Below are positions 28,264 through 36,896 of a DNA stretch of 64,000 nt, in pieces. Origin of the DNA: Photorhabdus luminescens subsp. luminescens (GTDB lineage: Bacteria > Pseudomonadota > Gammaproteobacteria > Enterobacterales > Enterobacteriaceae); contig NZ_JXSK01000003.1 in NCBI RefSeq assembly GCF_001083805.1, positions 372,001-436,000 on the forward strand, read 5' to 3'. The notes below the pieces were generated by a model that saw nothing but the letters and a program-made list of their open reading frames with translations, searched no databases and had not been told where the DNA came from. Made by a program: the position numbers and the translations under genes. Positions within the stretch are counted from its first letter, which is position 1, and the number at the start of each line of letters is the position of its first letter.

Positions 28264-28896
28264 ATGAAAGGCACTGTCTTCGCCGTAGCCCTCAACCATC
28301 AGAGCCAAATAGATTTCTGGCATGACTCATTTCAGCAAGCACCTTATAACACTTTACCTAAGACACCAGTGTGGTTTATTAAACCACGGAATACCGTTAT
28401 CACCTCCGGTGAAGCGATTCCCCATCCTGTCGGTGAAGAGGTTCAAAGCGGTGCGACGCTGGCATTAATAATAGGTAAAACCGCCCGCAAAGTTGCTATT
28501 GAAAACGCAGCCGAATATATCGCAGGTTATGCATTAGCGAATGAAGTCAGCCTGCCTGAAACCGCTTTCTATCGTCCGGCAATAAAAGCTAAGTGCCGCG
28601 ATGGTTTTTGCCCTATAGGCCAAATGACCAATCCTGAATCAATTGATGCGTTAGATATTATTACCGAAATCAATGGTCAGGAAGTTGATCGCTGGTCAAC
28701 AGCCGATCTGGTGCGTTCAGCCACGGAATTAGTTGCAGCATTGAGTGATTTCGCAACCCTTAAAGAGGGGGATGTGATCCTGCTTGGAACGCCACACCAA
28801 CGCGTGGCTATCAAACCGGGCGACAAAGTTGTTATTCGGGCAGCGGGTTTCCCATCACTGGAAAATCAGGTTGTGCAAGTGGGAGAAAAAGCATGA
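28264..28896 (+). CDS. hpaG1: HpaG1, first half of the HHDD isomerase/OPET decarboxylase
   Basis: A 210-residue fumarylacetoacetate hydrolase-fold protein equal to the N-terminal half of E. coli HpaG. The ATG at 28264 has GAGGA 7 nt upstream; the frame stays open through the ERIC, but that part is not coding. The metal-binding E-x-E found in the second half (HYEAELVV) is replaced by SGATLALI, so this half probably lacks a metal site of its own. Its stop overlaps the hpaG2 ATG (ATGA), so the two are coupled and likely form one enzyme. Confidence 0.93.
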   Translation: MKGTVFAVALNHQSQIDFWHDSFQQAPYNTLPKTPVWFIKPRNTVITSGEAIPHPVGEEVQSGATLALIIGKTARKVAIENAAEYIAGYALANEVSLPETAFYRPAIKAKCRDGFCPIGQMTNPESIDALDIITEINGQEVDRWSTADLVRSATELVAALSDFATLKEGDVILLGTPHQRVAIKPGDKVVIRAAGFPSLENQVVQVGEKA

Positions 28897-29654
28897 AACA
28901 CGCAAGAGTTCACTATCAAGGCCGCGATTTGCTTGTTACCGTCGATGAACAGGAAAATGTCTGTCTGCCTGATGGCAGTAAAATCACCGGCGAATCCGTT
29001 CAATGGCTGCCACCCGCAAACGGTACCCTGTTTGCCCTCGGTTTGAATTATGCAGATCACGCCACTGAGCTGGAATTTAAGCCCCCCAAAGAACCGCTGG
29101 TTTTTATCAAGGCCGCCAATACGCTAACCGGTCATCGTCAGGTTTCTGTTCGCCCTGATAATGTGGAATACATGCATTATGAGGCTGAGCTGGTTGTTGT
29201 CATCGGCAAAACCGCCCACAAAGTCGCTAAAGAACACGCTATGGATTACGTTGCCGGATACACCGTCTGTAACGATTACGCAATCCGTGACTATCTGGAA
29301 AATTACTATCGCCCTAACCTTCGGGTAAAAAGCCGCGATACATTGACCCCCATCGGTCCGTGGTTCGTTGATAAAGAAGATGTGCCCGATCCGCATAATC
29401 TGACATTAAGCACCTGGGTTAATGGTGAATTGCGTCAACGCGGCACAACGGCTGATCTGATTTTCAATATCCCATTCTTGATCGCTTATCTAAGCGACTT
29501 TATGACGCTGCAACCGGGAGACATGATCGCCACCGGCACGCCAAAAGGATTATCCGATGTGGCGCCAGGAGATGAAGTTATTGTTGAAGTTGAAGGTGTA
29601 GGGCGTCTGGTCAACCGTATTGTCAGCCAGCAAGAGTATGAGGAGAATCTGTAA
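28893..29654 (+). CDS. hpaG2: HpaG2, second half of the HHDD isomerase/OPET decarboxylase
   Basis: A 253-residue FAH-fold enzyme that decarboxylates 5-oxopent-3-ene-1,2,5-tricarboxylate and isomerises 2-hydroxyhepta-2,4-diene-1,7-dioate. Metal ligands are in HYEAELVVVIGK (E97, E99) and the VCNDYAIRDY segment; the FAH ending GDEVIVEVEGVGRLVNRIV is complete. In E. coli HpaG is one fused chain; here it is two overlapping genes. The stop TAA overlaps the hpaE ATG in TAATG. Confidence 0.94.
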   Translation: MKHARVHYQGRDLLVTVDEQENVCLPDGSKITGESVQWLPPANGTLFALGLNYADHATELEFKPPKEPLVFIKAANTLTGHRQVSVRPDNVEYMHYEAELVVVIGKTAHKVAKEHAMDYVAGYTVCNDYAIRDYLENYYRPNLRVKSRDTLTPIGPWFVDKEDVPDPHNLTLSTWVNGELRQRGTTADLIFNIPFLIAYLSDFMTLQPGDMIATGTPKGLSDVAPGDEVIVEVEGVGRLVNRIVSQQEYEENL

Positions 29655-31120
29655 TGACCGTAATTAACCATTGGGTCAACGGCAAAAACGTCAGCAGTAA
29701 AACCTATTTTGAAACTACCAATCCTGCTACCGGCGAAGTGCTGGCTGAAGTCGCTGCCGGCGGGCAAGAAGAGATTGATCAAGCCGTCGCCGCCGCAAAG
29801 GAAGCCTTCCCTAAATGGGCCGATCTGCCGATGAAAGAACGTGCACGTCTGATGCGCCGTTTGGGTGAGTTGATTGATGAGAATGTGCCTGAAATCGCCG
29901 CAATGGAAACCAAAGATACCGGTCTTCCCATTCATCAAACACAAAATATTCTGATCCCACGCGCTTCTCACAACTTCAACTTCTTTGCTGAAATTTGTCA
30001 GCAAATGAACGGCCATACCTATCCCGTTGATGACAAGATGCTCAACTATACGCTGGTGCAACCCGTTGGCGTTTGTGCGCTGATTTCTCCGTGGAACGTG
30101 CCATTTATGACCGCAACCTGGAAAGTTGCACCCTGTCTGGCGCTAGGTAACACCGCAGTGCTGAAAATGTCAGAACTTTCCCCATTAACGGCAAACCGTT
30201 TAGGAGAATTGGCTTTGGAAGCCGGTATCCCTGCCGGTGTGCTGAATGTGGTTCAGGGATATGGCGCTACCGCCGGTGACGCGCTGGTGAAACATCACGA
30301 TGTACGGGCGGTTTCGTTTACCGGCGGCACCGTAACCGGTCGTCAGATTATAAAAAATGCCGGCCTGAAAAAATATTCAATGGAACTAGGAGGGAAATCT
30401 CCGGTTCTAATCTTCGAAGATGCGGATATTGAGCGGGCACTGGATGCCGCCCTGTTCACCATTTTTTCTATCAATGGTGAACGTTGTACCGCAGGCTCAC
30501 GTATTTTCATTCAGGAAAGCATCTATCCTGAGTTTATTAAACGTTTTGCTGAACGCGCTAATCGTTTACGGGTTGGCGATCCTCAAGATCCAAATACTCA
30601 GATCGGCGCACTTATCAGCAAACCACACTGGGAAAAAGTCTCCGGTTACATCCGTCTGGGAGTAGAAGAAGGCGCAACCCTGCTGGCCGGCGGCCCCGAT
30701 AAACCGATTGATTTGCCGGCACACCTGAAAGACGGCAATTTCCTACGCCCAACGGTGCTGGCGGATGTTGATAACCGGATGCGAGTTGCTCAGGAGGAGA
30801 TCTTCGGCCCTGTCGCCTGCCTGCTGCCATTCAAAGATGAAGCAGAAGGTCTGCGCCTGGCAAATGACGTGGAGTATGGTCTGGCTTCTTACATCTGGAC
30901 GCAGGATGTCAGCAAAGTCTTACGTCTGGCCCGTAATATCGAGGCCGGCATGGTATTCGTCAACACCCAAAACGTCCGTGACCTGCGTCAGCCATTCGGC
31001 GGCGTGAAAGCCTCCGGCACCGGCCGTGAAGGCGGCGAATACAGTTTTGAAGTATTTGCTGAGATGAAAAACGTCTGTATCTCGATGGGGGATCATCCAA
31101 TCCCGCGTTGGGGGGTATAA
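29654..31120 (+). CDS. hpaE: 5-carboxymethyl-2-hydroxymuconate semialdehyde dehydrogenase
   Basis: A 488-residue NAD-dependent aldehyde dehydrogenase oxidising CHMS, the product of HpaD. The catalytic pair is Glu244 (MELGGKSP) and Cys278 (GERCTAGS), 34 residues apart as usual. SFTGGTVTGRQ binds the cofactor, and the C-terminus holds QPFGGVKASGTGREGGEYS. It is translationally coupled to hpaG2 and followed 64 bp later by hpaD. Confidence 0.96.
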   Translation: MTVINHWVNGKNVSSKTYFETTNPATGEVLAEVAAGGQEEIDQAVAAAKEAFPKWADLPMKERARLMRRLGELIDENVPEIAAMETKDTGLPIHQTQNILIPRASHNFNFFAEICQQMNGHTYPVDDKMLNYTLVQPVGVCALISPWNVPFMTATWKVAPCLALGNTAVLKMSELSPLTANRLGELALEAGIPAGVLNVVQGYGATAGDALVKHHDVRAVSFTGGTVTGRQIIKNAGLKKYSMELGGKSPVLIFEDADIERALDAALFTIFSINGERCTAGSRIFIQESIYPEFIKRFAERANRLRVGDPQDPNTQIGALISKPHWEKVSGYIRLGVEEGATLLAGGPDKPIDLPAHLKDGNFLRPTVLADVDNRMRVAQEEIFGPVACLLPFKDEAEGLRLANDVEYGLASYIWTQDVSKVLRLARNIEAGMVFVNTQNVRDLRQPFGGVKASGTGREGGEYSFEVFAEMKNVCISMGDHPIPRWGV

Positions 31121-31140
31121 CCGTTTCATCAGCGTTAACC

Positions 31141-31162
31141 ACGGCGAATTTCGGTTCGCCGT
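31141..31162 (+). terminator. Hairpin between hpaE and hpaD
   Basis: An 8-bp perfect stem (ACGGCGAA and TTCGCCGT) with a 6-nt loop and no T tract. It is more likely an mRNA-stability or attenuation element than a terminator. Confidence 0.5.
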
Positions 31163-31184
31163 CCTGATATCAAATGAGGATTTT

Positions 31185-32063
31185 ATGGGTAAGTTAGCGT
31201 TAGCAGCCAAAATTACACATGTACCATCCATGTATCTGTCTGAACTACCGGGGAAGCATCACGGTTGCCGTCAGGGAGCTATTGACGGTCACAAAGAGAT
31301 CAGTCGCCGTTGCCGTAAAATGGGGGTCGATACCATCATTGTGTTTGATACGCACTGGTTAGTGAACAGTGCCTATCACATCAATTGCGCCGACCATTTC
31401 TCCGGCATTTACACCAGTAATGAATTACCCCACTTCATCCGGGATATGAGTTACGAATATGACGGCAATCCTGAATTGGGGCAAATAATCGCAGAAGAGG
31501 CGCGCAATCTCGGCGTGCGTGCTCAGGCGCATGAAATCCCAAGCCTGAAACTGGAGTACGGCACGCTGGTGCCGATGCGTTACATGAACAGCGACCGGCA
31601 TTTTAAAGTCGTCTCTGTCTCCGCATTCTGCACGGTCCACGCTTTTGAAGATAGCCGTCGTCTTGGGGAAGCGATTCTGAAAGCGATTGAGAAATATGAC
31701 GGCACCGTTGCGGTCCTCGCCAGCGGTTCCCTTTCTCATCGTTTTATTGACGATCAACGCGCTGAAGAGGGCATGAACAGCTACACCCGAGAATTCGACG
31801 AACAGATGGATCATCGGGTGGTTCAGCTCTGGAAAGAGGGCAAATTCAAAGAGTTTTGCAAGATGCTGCCGGAATATGCAGATTATTGTTATGGCGAAGG
31901 CAATATGCACGACACCGTGATGCTATTAGGTCTACTCGGTTGGGATAAATATGACGGTAAAGTGGAATTTCTGACTGAACTGTTTGCCAGTTCCGGCACC
32001 GGACAAGTCAACGCCGTATTCCCGCTGCCTGACTACATCGCCAATAAACCCGCTATCGCCTGA
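31185..32063 (+). CDS. hpaD: 3,4-dihydroxyphenylacetate 2,3-dioxygenase
   Basis: A class III (LigB-type) extradiol ring-cleavage dioxygenase of 292 residues, cutting homoprotocatechuate at the 2,3 bond with Fe(II) or Mn(II). Conserved His and Glu ligands occur in HVPSMYLSELPGKHHGC near the N-terminus and in FDTHWLV and GSLSHRFIDD. TGAGGA lies before the ATG. It matches E. coli HpaD in length and order. Confidence 0.95.
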   Translation: MGKLALAAKITHVPSMYLSELPGKHHGCRQGAIDGHKEISRRCRKMGVDTIIVFDTHWLVNSAYHINCADHFSGIYTSNELPHFIRDMSYEYDGNPELGQIIAEEARNLGVRAQAHEIPSLKLEYGTLVPMRYMNSDRHFKVVSVSAFCTVHAFEDSRRLGEAILKAIEKYDGTVAVLASGSLSHRFIDDQRAEEGMNSYTREFDEQMDHRVVQLWKEGKFKEFCKMLPEYADYCYGEGNMHDTVMLLGLLGWDKYDGKVEFLTELFASSGTGQVNAVFPLPDYIANKPAIA

Positions 32064-32076
32064 TTAGGAGCAACCT

Positions 32077-32463
32077 ATGCCACATTTTTATGCTGAATGT
32101 ACAGAAAATATCCGTGAACAAGCCAACTTGCCAGAATTGTTTGCCAAAGTGAATCAGGCGCTGGCGGATACTGGCATTTTCCCATTAGCCGGCATACGCA
32201 GCCGCGCTATTTGGCTGGACACTTGGCAAATGGCCGATGGTCAACATGATTACGCCTTTGTCCATATGACGCTGAAAATCGGCGCAGGACGCAGCCTTGA
32301 AAGCCGCCAACAGGTTGGTGAGATACTGTTTCCCCTGATCAAACAACATTTTGCCTCGCTGATGGCGCAACGTTACCTTGCTCTTTCTTTTACAATGGAA
32401 GAATTAGATCCGGTATTGAACTACAAACAAAACAACGTCCATGCCCTGTTTCGTAAGGAGTAG
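32077..32463 (+). CDS. hpaF: 5-carboxymethyl-2-hydroxymuconate delta-isomerase
   Basis: A 128-residue tautomerase-superfamily enzyme. After Met removal the N-terminal Pro (PHFYAECTENI) is the catalytic base. It converts 5-carboxymethyl-2-hydroxymuconate to its oxo isomer. The ending DPVLNYKQNNVHALF is typical. Its stop codon is immediately followed by the start of the inserted MFS gene. Confidence 0.95.
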   Translation: MPHFYAECTENIREQANLPELFAKVNQALADTGIFPLAGIRSRAIWLDTWQMADGQHDYAFVHMTLKIGAGRSLESRQQVGEILFPLIKQHFASLMAQRYLALSFTMEELDPVLNYKQNNVHALFRKE

Positions 32464-32465
32464 TG

Positions 32466-33695
32466 ATGCCGAAGCCTTTTCATCAGCATCCTCCTCGTTG
32501 GTTAATCCCTTTATTAGGCGCATTGGTGGCCTTCGGGCCTCTGTCGATTGATATGTACCTGCCAGCCTTGCCGGAAATGGCAAGGCAATTACAGGCGACA
32601 CAAGGGCAAATGCAACATACCTTAGGCGTATTTTTCGCCGGTTTTTGTATTGGCATGCTGTTATACGGCCCACTGAGCGACCATTTAGGGCGCAGAAAAC
32701 TGCTGCTCAGCGGTATCGCATTATTCGTCGTTGCCAGTGCATTGTGTACATTGGCGACACAAGTTGAACACCTGATTTTACTACGCGCATTACAAGCATT
32801 TGGCAGCGGGGCCGCCGTGGTCATGGGCCGAGCGATCGCCCGTGATATTTATAGCCCACAGCAATTACCACGCGTGCTATCACTCATGACTTTAGTGACC
32901 ATGATAGCGCCGCTTATCGCCCCATTACTTGGCGGCTTACTGTTAACCTATTTCAATTGGCAGGCCATATTTACGCTATTGAGCCTGTTCGGTTGTATCA
33001 GTGGGATATTATTACTATTTTTATTGCCAGAAACGCTGCCCGCTCAGAGTAACAATGGAAAACTTATCACTGCTTTTAAAAATTACGGCAAGTTACTGAC
33101 TGACGGCGAAGCTATGGCAACTATCGGCACATTGGCATTCACTTGTGCCGCCATGTTCGCATTTATCAGTGGTTCCCCTTTCGTTTATATCAATTACTTT
33201 CAGGTTCCAGCGAATTACTACGGCTTACTGTTCGCCTGTAATGCGCTAGGCATGATAGCAATCGTGCTACTCAATGTCCGTTTGCTAAAAGTCTACGATC
33301 TTTCTCGTCTGTTATTTATCCAAACCAGTATTCAATTACTGTTCGGCATCTTACTGGTTATCTTTTATCAGCAAAGTCTGACTGTAATCGTCATTTTGGT
33401 CGTACTGTTTATCTCGCTGGTTAATGCCATTGGCACTAACAGCCTCTCTTTATTACTTCAACATCGCGGTCAACTTGCCGGTAGCGCCAGCGCGCTCGCT
33501 ATTTCCGCGCAATTCGCTATGGCAGCATTCGCCAGTGTCGCCGTCTCTTTACTACAAGATGAAACCCCTTTTGCTATGGCCCTTGTGATGGCAGTTTGCG
33601 CTGGATTATGTTGGTTATGCCAACAGCTAGCCACGTTCTACCAGCGAAAACCACTCACCCAAGCGTCTTCAGGAGAAAAAAATTATGACAAATAA
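32466..33695 (+). CDS. Bcr/CflA family MFS efflux transporter
   Basis: A 12-helix major facilitator of about 409 residues. Family marks are FGPLSIDMYLPALPEM in helix 1, GPLSDHLGRRKLLLSG (motif A, loop 2-3) and RALQAFGSGAAVVMGRAIARD in helix 4. This family exports drugs and sometimes amino acids or sugars. It is not part of the E. coli hpa operon and is inserted in frame order between hpaF and the dehydrogenase gene, overlapping the latter by 11 bp. Export of toxic aromatic intermediates is possible but unproven. Start is GTG 32463 or ATG 32466. Confidence 0.92.
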   Translation: MPKPFHQHPPRWLIPLLGALVAFGPLSIDMYLPALPEMARQLQATQGQMQHTLGVFFAGFCIGMLLYGPLSDHLGRRKLLLSGIALFVVASALCTLATQVEHLILLRALQAFGSGAAVVMGRAIARDIYSPQQLPRVLSLMTLVTMIAPLIAPLLGGLLLTYFNWQAIFTLLSLFGCISGILLLFLLPETLPAQSNNGKLITAFKNYGKLLTDGEAMATIGTLAFTCAAMFAFISGSPFVYINYFQVPANYYGLLFACNALGMIAIVLLNVRLLKVYDLSRLLFIQTSIQLLFGILLVIFYQQSLTVIVILVVLFISLVNAIGTNSLSLLLQHRGQLAGSASALAISAQFAMAAFASVAVSLLQDETPFAMALVMAVCAGLCWLCQQLATFYQRKPLTQASSGEKNYDK

Positions 33696-35175
33696 TGTAA
33701 ATACAGAACTTAATGTAAATATAGAATTATTACGTCAACAAGCTTATATCAACGGGCAGTGGGTTGATGCCGACAACCAAGCAACTTTTAAGGTGACTAA
33801 CCCAGCAAATGGTGAAGTTATCGCACACGTCAGTAATGTAGGCGCCGCTGAAACAGAACGCGCAATTGCCGCCGCTCAACAAGCCCTGCCTGCCTGGAGA
33901 GCAATGACAGCCAAACAACGCAGCCAGATCCTGCAACGTTGGTTTCAGTTAATGATGGCAAATCAACAGGCACTAGCTGAATTGTTAAGCCGGGAGCAAG
34001 GAAAATCGCAAGCAGAAGCAATGGGCGAGATCGCTTATGGCGCCAGCTTTATCGAATGGTTTGCGGAAGAAGGTAAACGCACCTACGGTGAAACTATTCC
34101 AAGCCCGATGCCAGGTCGACGGATCGTCACGATCAAACAACCTATTGGCGTTGTGGCCGCCATCACACCGTGGAACTTCCCCAATGCCATGATCACGCGC
34201 AAGGTTGGCCCTGCGCTGGCCGCTGGCTGTACAGTGATCCTAAAACCTGCCTCAGAAACCCCGCTTTCCGCTCTGGCGCTGGCCGCGCTGGCGGAACAAG
34301 CTGGCGTTCCCGCTGGCGTATTCAACGTGGTGACTGGCATTGATGCGAAAACCATCGGCGGAGTTCTGACCCAAAGCCCGATTGTCCGCAAACTCTCTTT
34401 TACTGGTTCAACCCGTATCGGCAAGCTATTGATGGCACAAAGTGCCGACACCGTGAAAAAGCTATCGCTGGAATTAGGCGGCAATGCGCCATTTATCGTT
34501 TTTGATGATGCCGATATTGATGCCGCTGTACAGGGGGCGTTAATAGCTAAATTCCGCAACAGCGGTCAAACCTGTGTTTGCGCTAACCGAATTTTGGTGC
34601 AGGAAACCATTTATGACATTTTCGCCGAACGTCTGGCGCAAGCCGTTAATCGGTTGCAGGTTGGCCCGGCCAGCGACGCCAAATCACAACAAGGCCCCCT
34701 GATCAATCAAGCCGCCGTCGATAAAGTAGAGGAACACATCAATGATGCCATTTCCCACGGCGCACGCATATTGGCAGGGGGTAAACCACACGCTCTGGGC
34801 GGTCTATTCTTCGAACCTACCGTACTGGCTGATGTCAATGAATCCATGCTTATCTCCCAAGAAGAAACATTCGGGCCTATTGCCCCACTCTTCAAATTCC
34901 GTGATGAGGCAGAAGCCATCCGTCTGGCAAATGATACTGAATTTGGTCTGGCGGCTTATTTTTATTCCCGCGACATCGGTCGGATCTACCGTGTGGCAGA
35001 AGCGCTGGAAAGCGGCATGGTCGGGATCAATGAAGGTTTGATTTCTAATGAAGTTGCCCCATTCGGCGGCATTAAACAATCGGGCCTGGGACGTGAAGGT
35101 TCACGTTACGGCATCGAAGATTATCTGGAAGTGAAATACCTCTGCTTTGGCGGCATTGAGGACACAGGAGTTTAA
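33685..35175 (+). CDS. gabD: Succinate-semialdehyde dehydrogenase (GabD-like)
   Basis: A 496-residue aldehyde dehydrogenase. Catalytic Glu263 (LELGGNAP) and Cys297 (GQTCVCANR) are 34 residues apart; the adjacent Cys299 is typical of GabD-type SSADH. TPWNFPNAMITRKVGPALAAGC and SFTGSTRIGK are characteristic. AGGAG lies upstream of the ATG. In this position it can oxidise succinate semialdehyde from the HpaI step to succinate, so it is a sensible addition to the operon. The enzyme name is inferred from close family resemblance; NAD or NADP preference is not certain. Confidence 0.92.
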   Translation: MTNNVNTELNVNIELLRQQAYINGQWVDADNQATFKVTNPANGEVIAHVSNVGAAETERAIAAAQQALPAWRAMTAKQRSQILQRWFQLMMANQQALAELLSREQGKSQAEAMGEIAYGASFIEWFAEEGKRTYGETIPSPMPGRRIVTIKQPIGVVAAITPWNFPNAMITRKVGPALAAGCTVILKPASETPLSALALAALAEQAGVPAGVFNVVTGIDAKTIGGVLTQSPIVRKLSFTGSTRIGKLLMAQSADTVKKLSLELGGNAPFIVFDDADIDAAVQGALIAKFRNSGQTCVCANRILVQETIYDIFAERLAQAVNRLQVGPASDAKSQQGPLINQAAVDKVEEHINDAISHGARILAGGKPHALGGLFFEPTVLADVNESMLISQEETFGPIAPLFKFRDEAEAIRLANDTEFGLAAYFYSRDIGRIYRVAEALESGMVGINEGLISNEVAPFGGIKQSGLGREGSRYGIEDYLEVKYLCFGGIEDTGV

Positions 35176-35179
35176 CCGC

Positions 35180-35983
35180 ATGTTACAGAAAGAAGTCGTA
35201 TCACAGGTTGCGCATCGTCTGCATCAGGCAGAAAAAAGCCGTGAACAAATACGCCAGATCTCATTGGATTACCCTGAAATCACCATCGATGATGCTTATG
35301 CCATTCAGCGTCACTGGGTGGAGTTGAAAATTGCCGAAGGTCGTGTACTCAAAGGTCATAAAATTGGCCTGACCTCAAAAGCTATGCAAGCCAGTTCACA
35401 AATCAGTGAACCGGACTACGGCGCTCTGCTGGATGATATGTTTTTCCCTGATGGCAGTGATATTCCATGCGATCGCTTTATTGTGCCTCGTATTGAGGTT
35501 GAACTGGCATTCATTCTGGCAAAACCTTTACGTGGCCCGAACTGCACGCTATTTGATGTTTACAATGCGACCGATTACATCATTCCAGCGTTGGAATTGA
35601 TCGACGCCCGTTGCCATAACATCGATCCGGAAACTAAACGTCCACGCAAGGTGTTCGATACGATTTCTGACAATGCCGCCAACGGCGGCGTCATTATGGG
35701 CGGGCGGCCGATAAAACCTGACGAGTTTGATTTACGCTGGATCAGCGCCCTGCTCTATCGCAATGGCGTGATTGAAGAATCCGGCGTCGCGGCTGCGGTA
35801 CTTAATCATCCGGCTAACGGTGTCGCATGGTTAGCTAACAAACTGGCCCCACATGGCGTTCAACTTGAAGCGGGACAAATCATTCTCAGTGGATCTTTTA
35901 CCCGCCCGGTTCCAGCCAATAAAGGGGATACCTTCCATGTGGATTATGGCCCCATCGGCGCTATCAGTTGCCGTTTTGTTTAA
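35180..35983 (+). CDS. hpaH: 2-oxohepta-3-ene-1,7-dioate hydratase
   Basis: A 267-residue member of the MhpD/HpcG hydratase family (FAH-like fold) adding water to 2-oxohept-3-enedioate to give 4-hydroxy-2-oxoheptane-1,7-dioate. It shows [27 protein letters not shown] with metal-binding acids, and FSGSFTRP-like [17 protein letters not shown] near the end. The ATG at 35180 has GGAG 9 nt upstream and gives the E. coli length. Confidence 0.95.
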   Translation: MLQKEVVSQVAHRLHQAEKSREQIRQISLDYPEITIDDAYAIQRHWVELKIAEGRVLKGHKIGLTSKAMQASSQISEPDYGALLDDMFFPDGSDIPCDRFIVPRIEVELAFILAKPLRGPNCTLFDVYNATDYIIPALELIDARCHNIDPETKRPRKVFDTISDNAANGGVIMGGRPIKPDEFDLRWISALLYRNGVIEESGVAAAVLNHPANGVAWLANKLAPHGVQLEAGQIILSGSFTRPVPANKGDTFHVDYGPIGAISCRFV

Positions 35984-35994
35984 GGAGGAAAAAT

Positions 35995-36800
35995 ATGGAT
36001 CGGTTAACCAACACATTTAAACAGGCGTTAAAAGCAGGCCGCCCACAAATCGGCCTATGGTTGGGGCTTTGCAGCCCTATAGTGCTGAATTAGTGGCCGG
36101 AGCCGGTTTCGACTGGCTGCTTATCGATGGCGAACACGCACCGAACGATGTTCAGACGATTCTAAGCCAATTACAAGCCATCGCCCCTTATCCAAGCCAT
36201 CCCATTGTGCGCCCACCCTGGAATGATCTGGTCATCATCAAGCAGCTACTGGATATCGGCGCCCAAACGTTATTAATCCCCATGATACAAAACGCCGAGC
36301 AGGCTTATGAAGCTGTCCGCGCAACCCGCTATCCACCGGAGGGTATCCGTGGTGTGGGTAGCGCTCTGGCAAGAGCTTCCCACTGGAACAGAATTCCTGA
36401 TTATCTACATCGCGCCAACGATGAAATCTGCGTTCTGCTTCAAGTGGAAACCCGTGAAGCACTCCGTAACCTACCGGAGATCCTCGAAGTAGACGGTGTG
36501 GATGGCGTCTTTATCGGCCCGGCGGATCTGAGCTCCGATATGGGCTTTATCAATAATCCGCAACATCCTGAAGTGAAAGCCGCAATTGAGCAGGCAATCG
36601 CTCAAATCAAAGCGGCGGGTAAAGCGCCGGGCATTCTGATGTCAGCACCCAATGTTGCCGAGCATTACCTGAAACTCGGCGCTCTATTCGTTGCTGTCGG
36701 TATTGATACAACTTTACTGGCTCGGACAGCGGAAGCGCTGGCGGCACGATTTATTGCGGACAAAGAATTGCCGGCAACACCTTCACCCGGTGTTTATTAA
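35995..36800 (+). pseudogene. hpaI: 4-hydroxy-2-oxoheptane-1,7-dioate aldolase, frameshifted
   Basis: Class II pyruvate aldolase expected to cleave its substrate to pyruvate and succinate semialdehyde. A strong AAGGAGG site precedes the ATG at 35995, which opens [20 protein letters not shown] then LWLGLCSP and stops at TAG 36091. The rest of the enzyme ([20 protein letters not shown] onward, with [11 protein letters not shown] and [11 protein letters not shown]) continues in another frame from about 36078. One missing base near 36070-36078 explains this. An internal ATG at 36057 could start a 247-residue product, but it lacks a ribosome site and the first barrel strand. Either the gene is broken or the base is a sequencing error. 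Confidence 0.85.
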
Positions 36801-36896
36801 TCTTAGCAATCACCATTTAACAATCGATTTATTCAACAAGCTTTTAATTTCCTAAACAACGTAATACATATAAAACAGTAATTAAGGAAAATAACA

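Noticed and set aside
29486..30061. A 191-codon minus-strand frame opposite hpaG2 and hpaE
   Set aside because: It is antisense to two clearly conserved genes and has no features of its own.
36057..36800. Treating the 247-codon frame as a normal intact hpaI
   Set aside because: A strong ribosome site and the true N-terminus lie upstream in another frame, so the ATG at 36057 is a chance internal Met.
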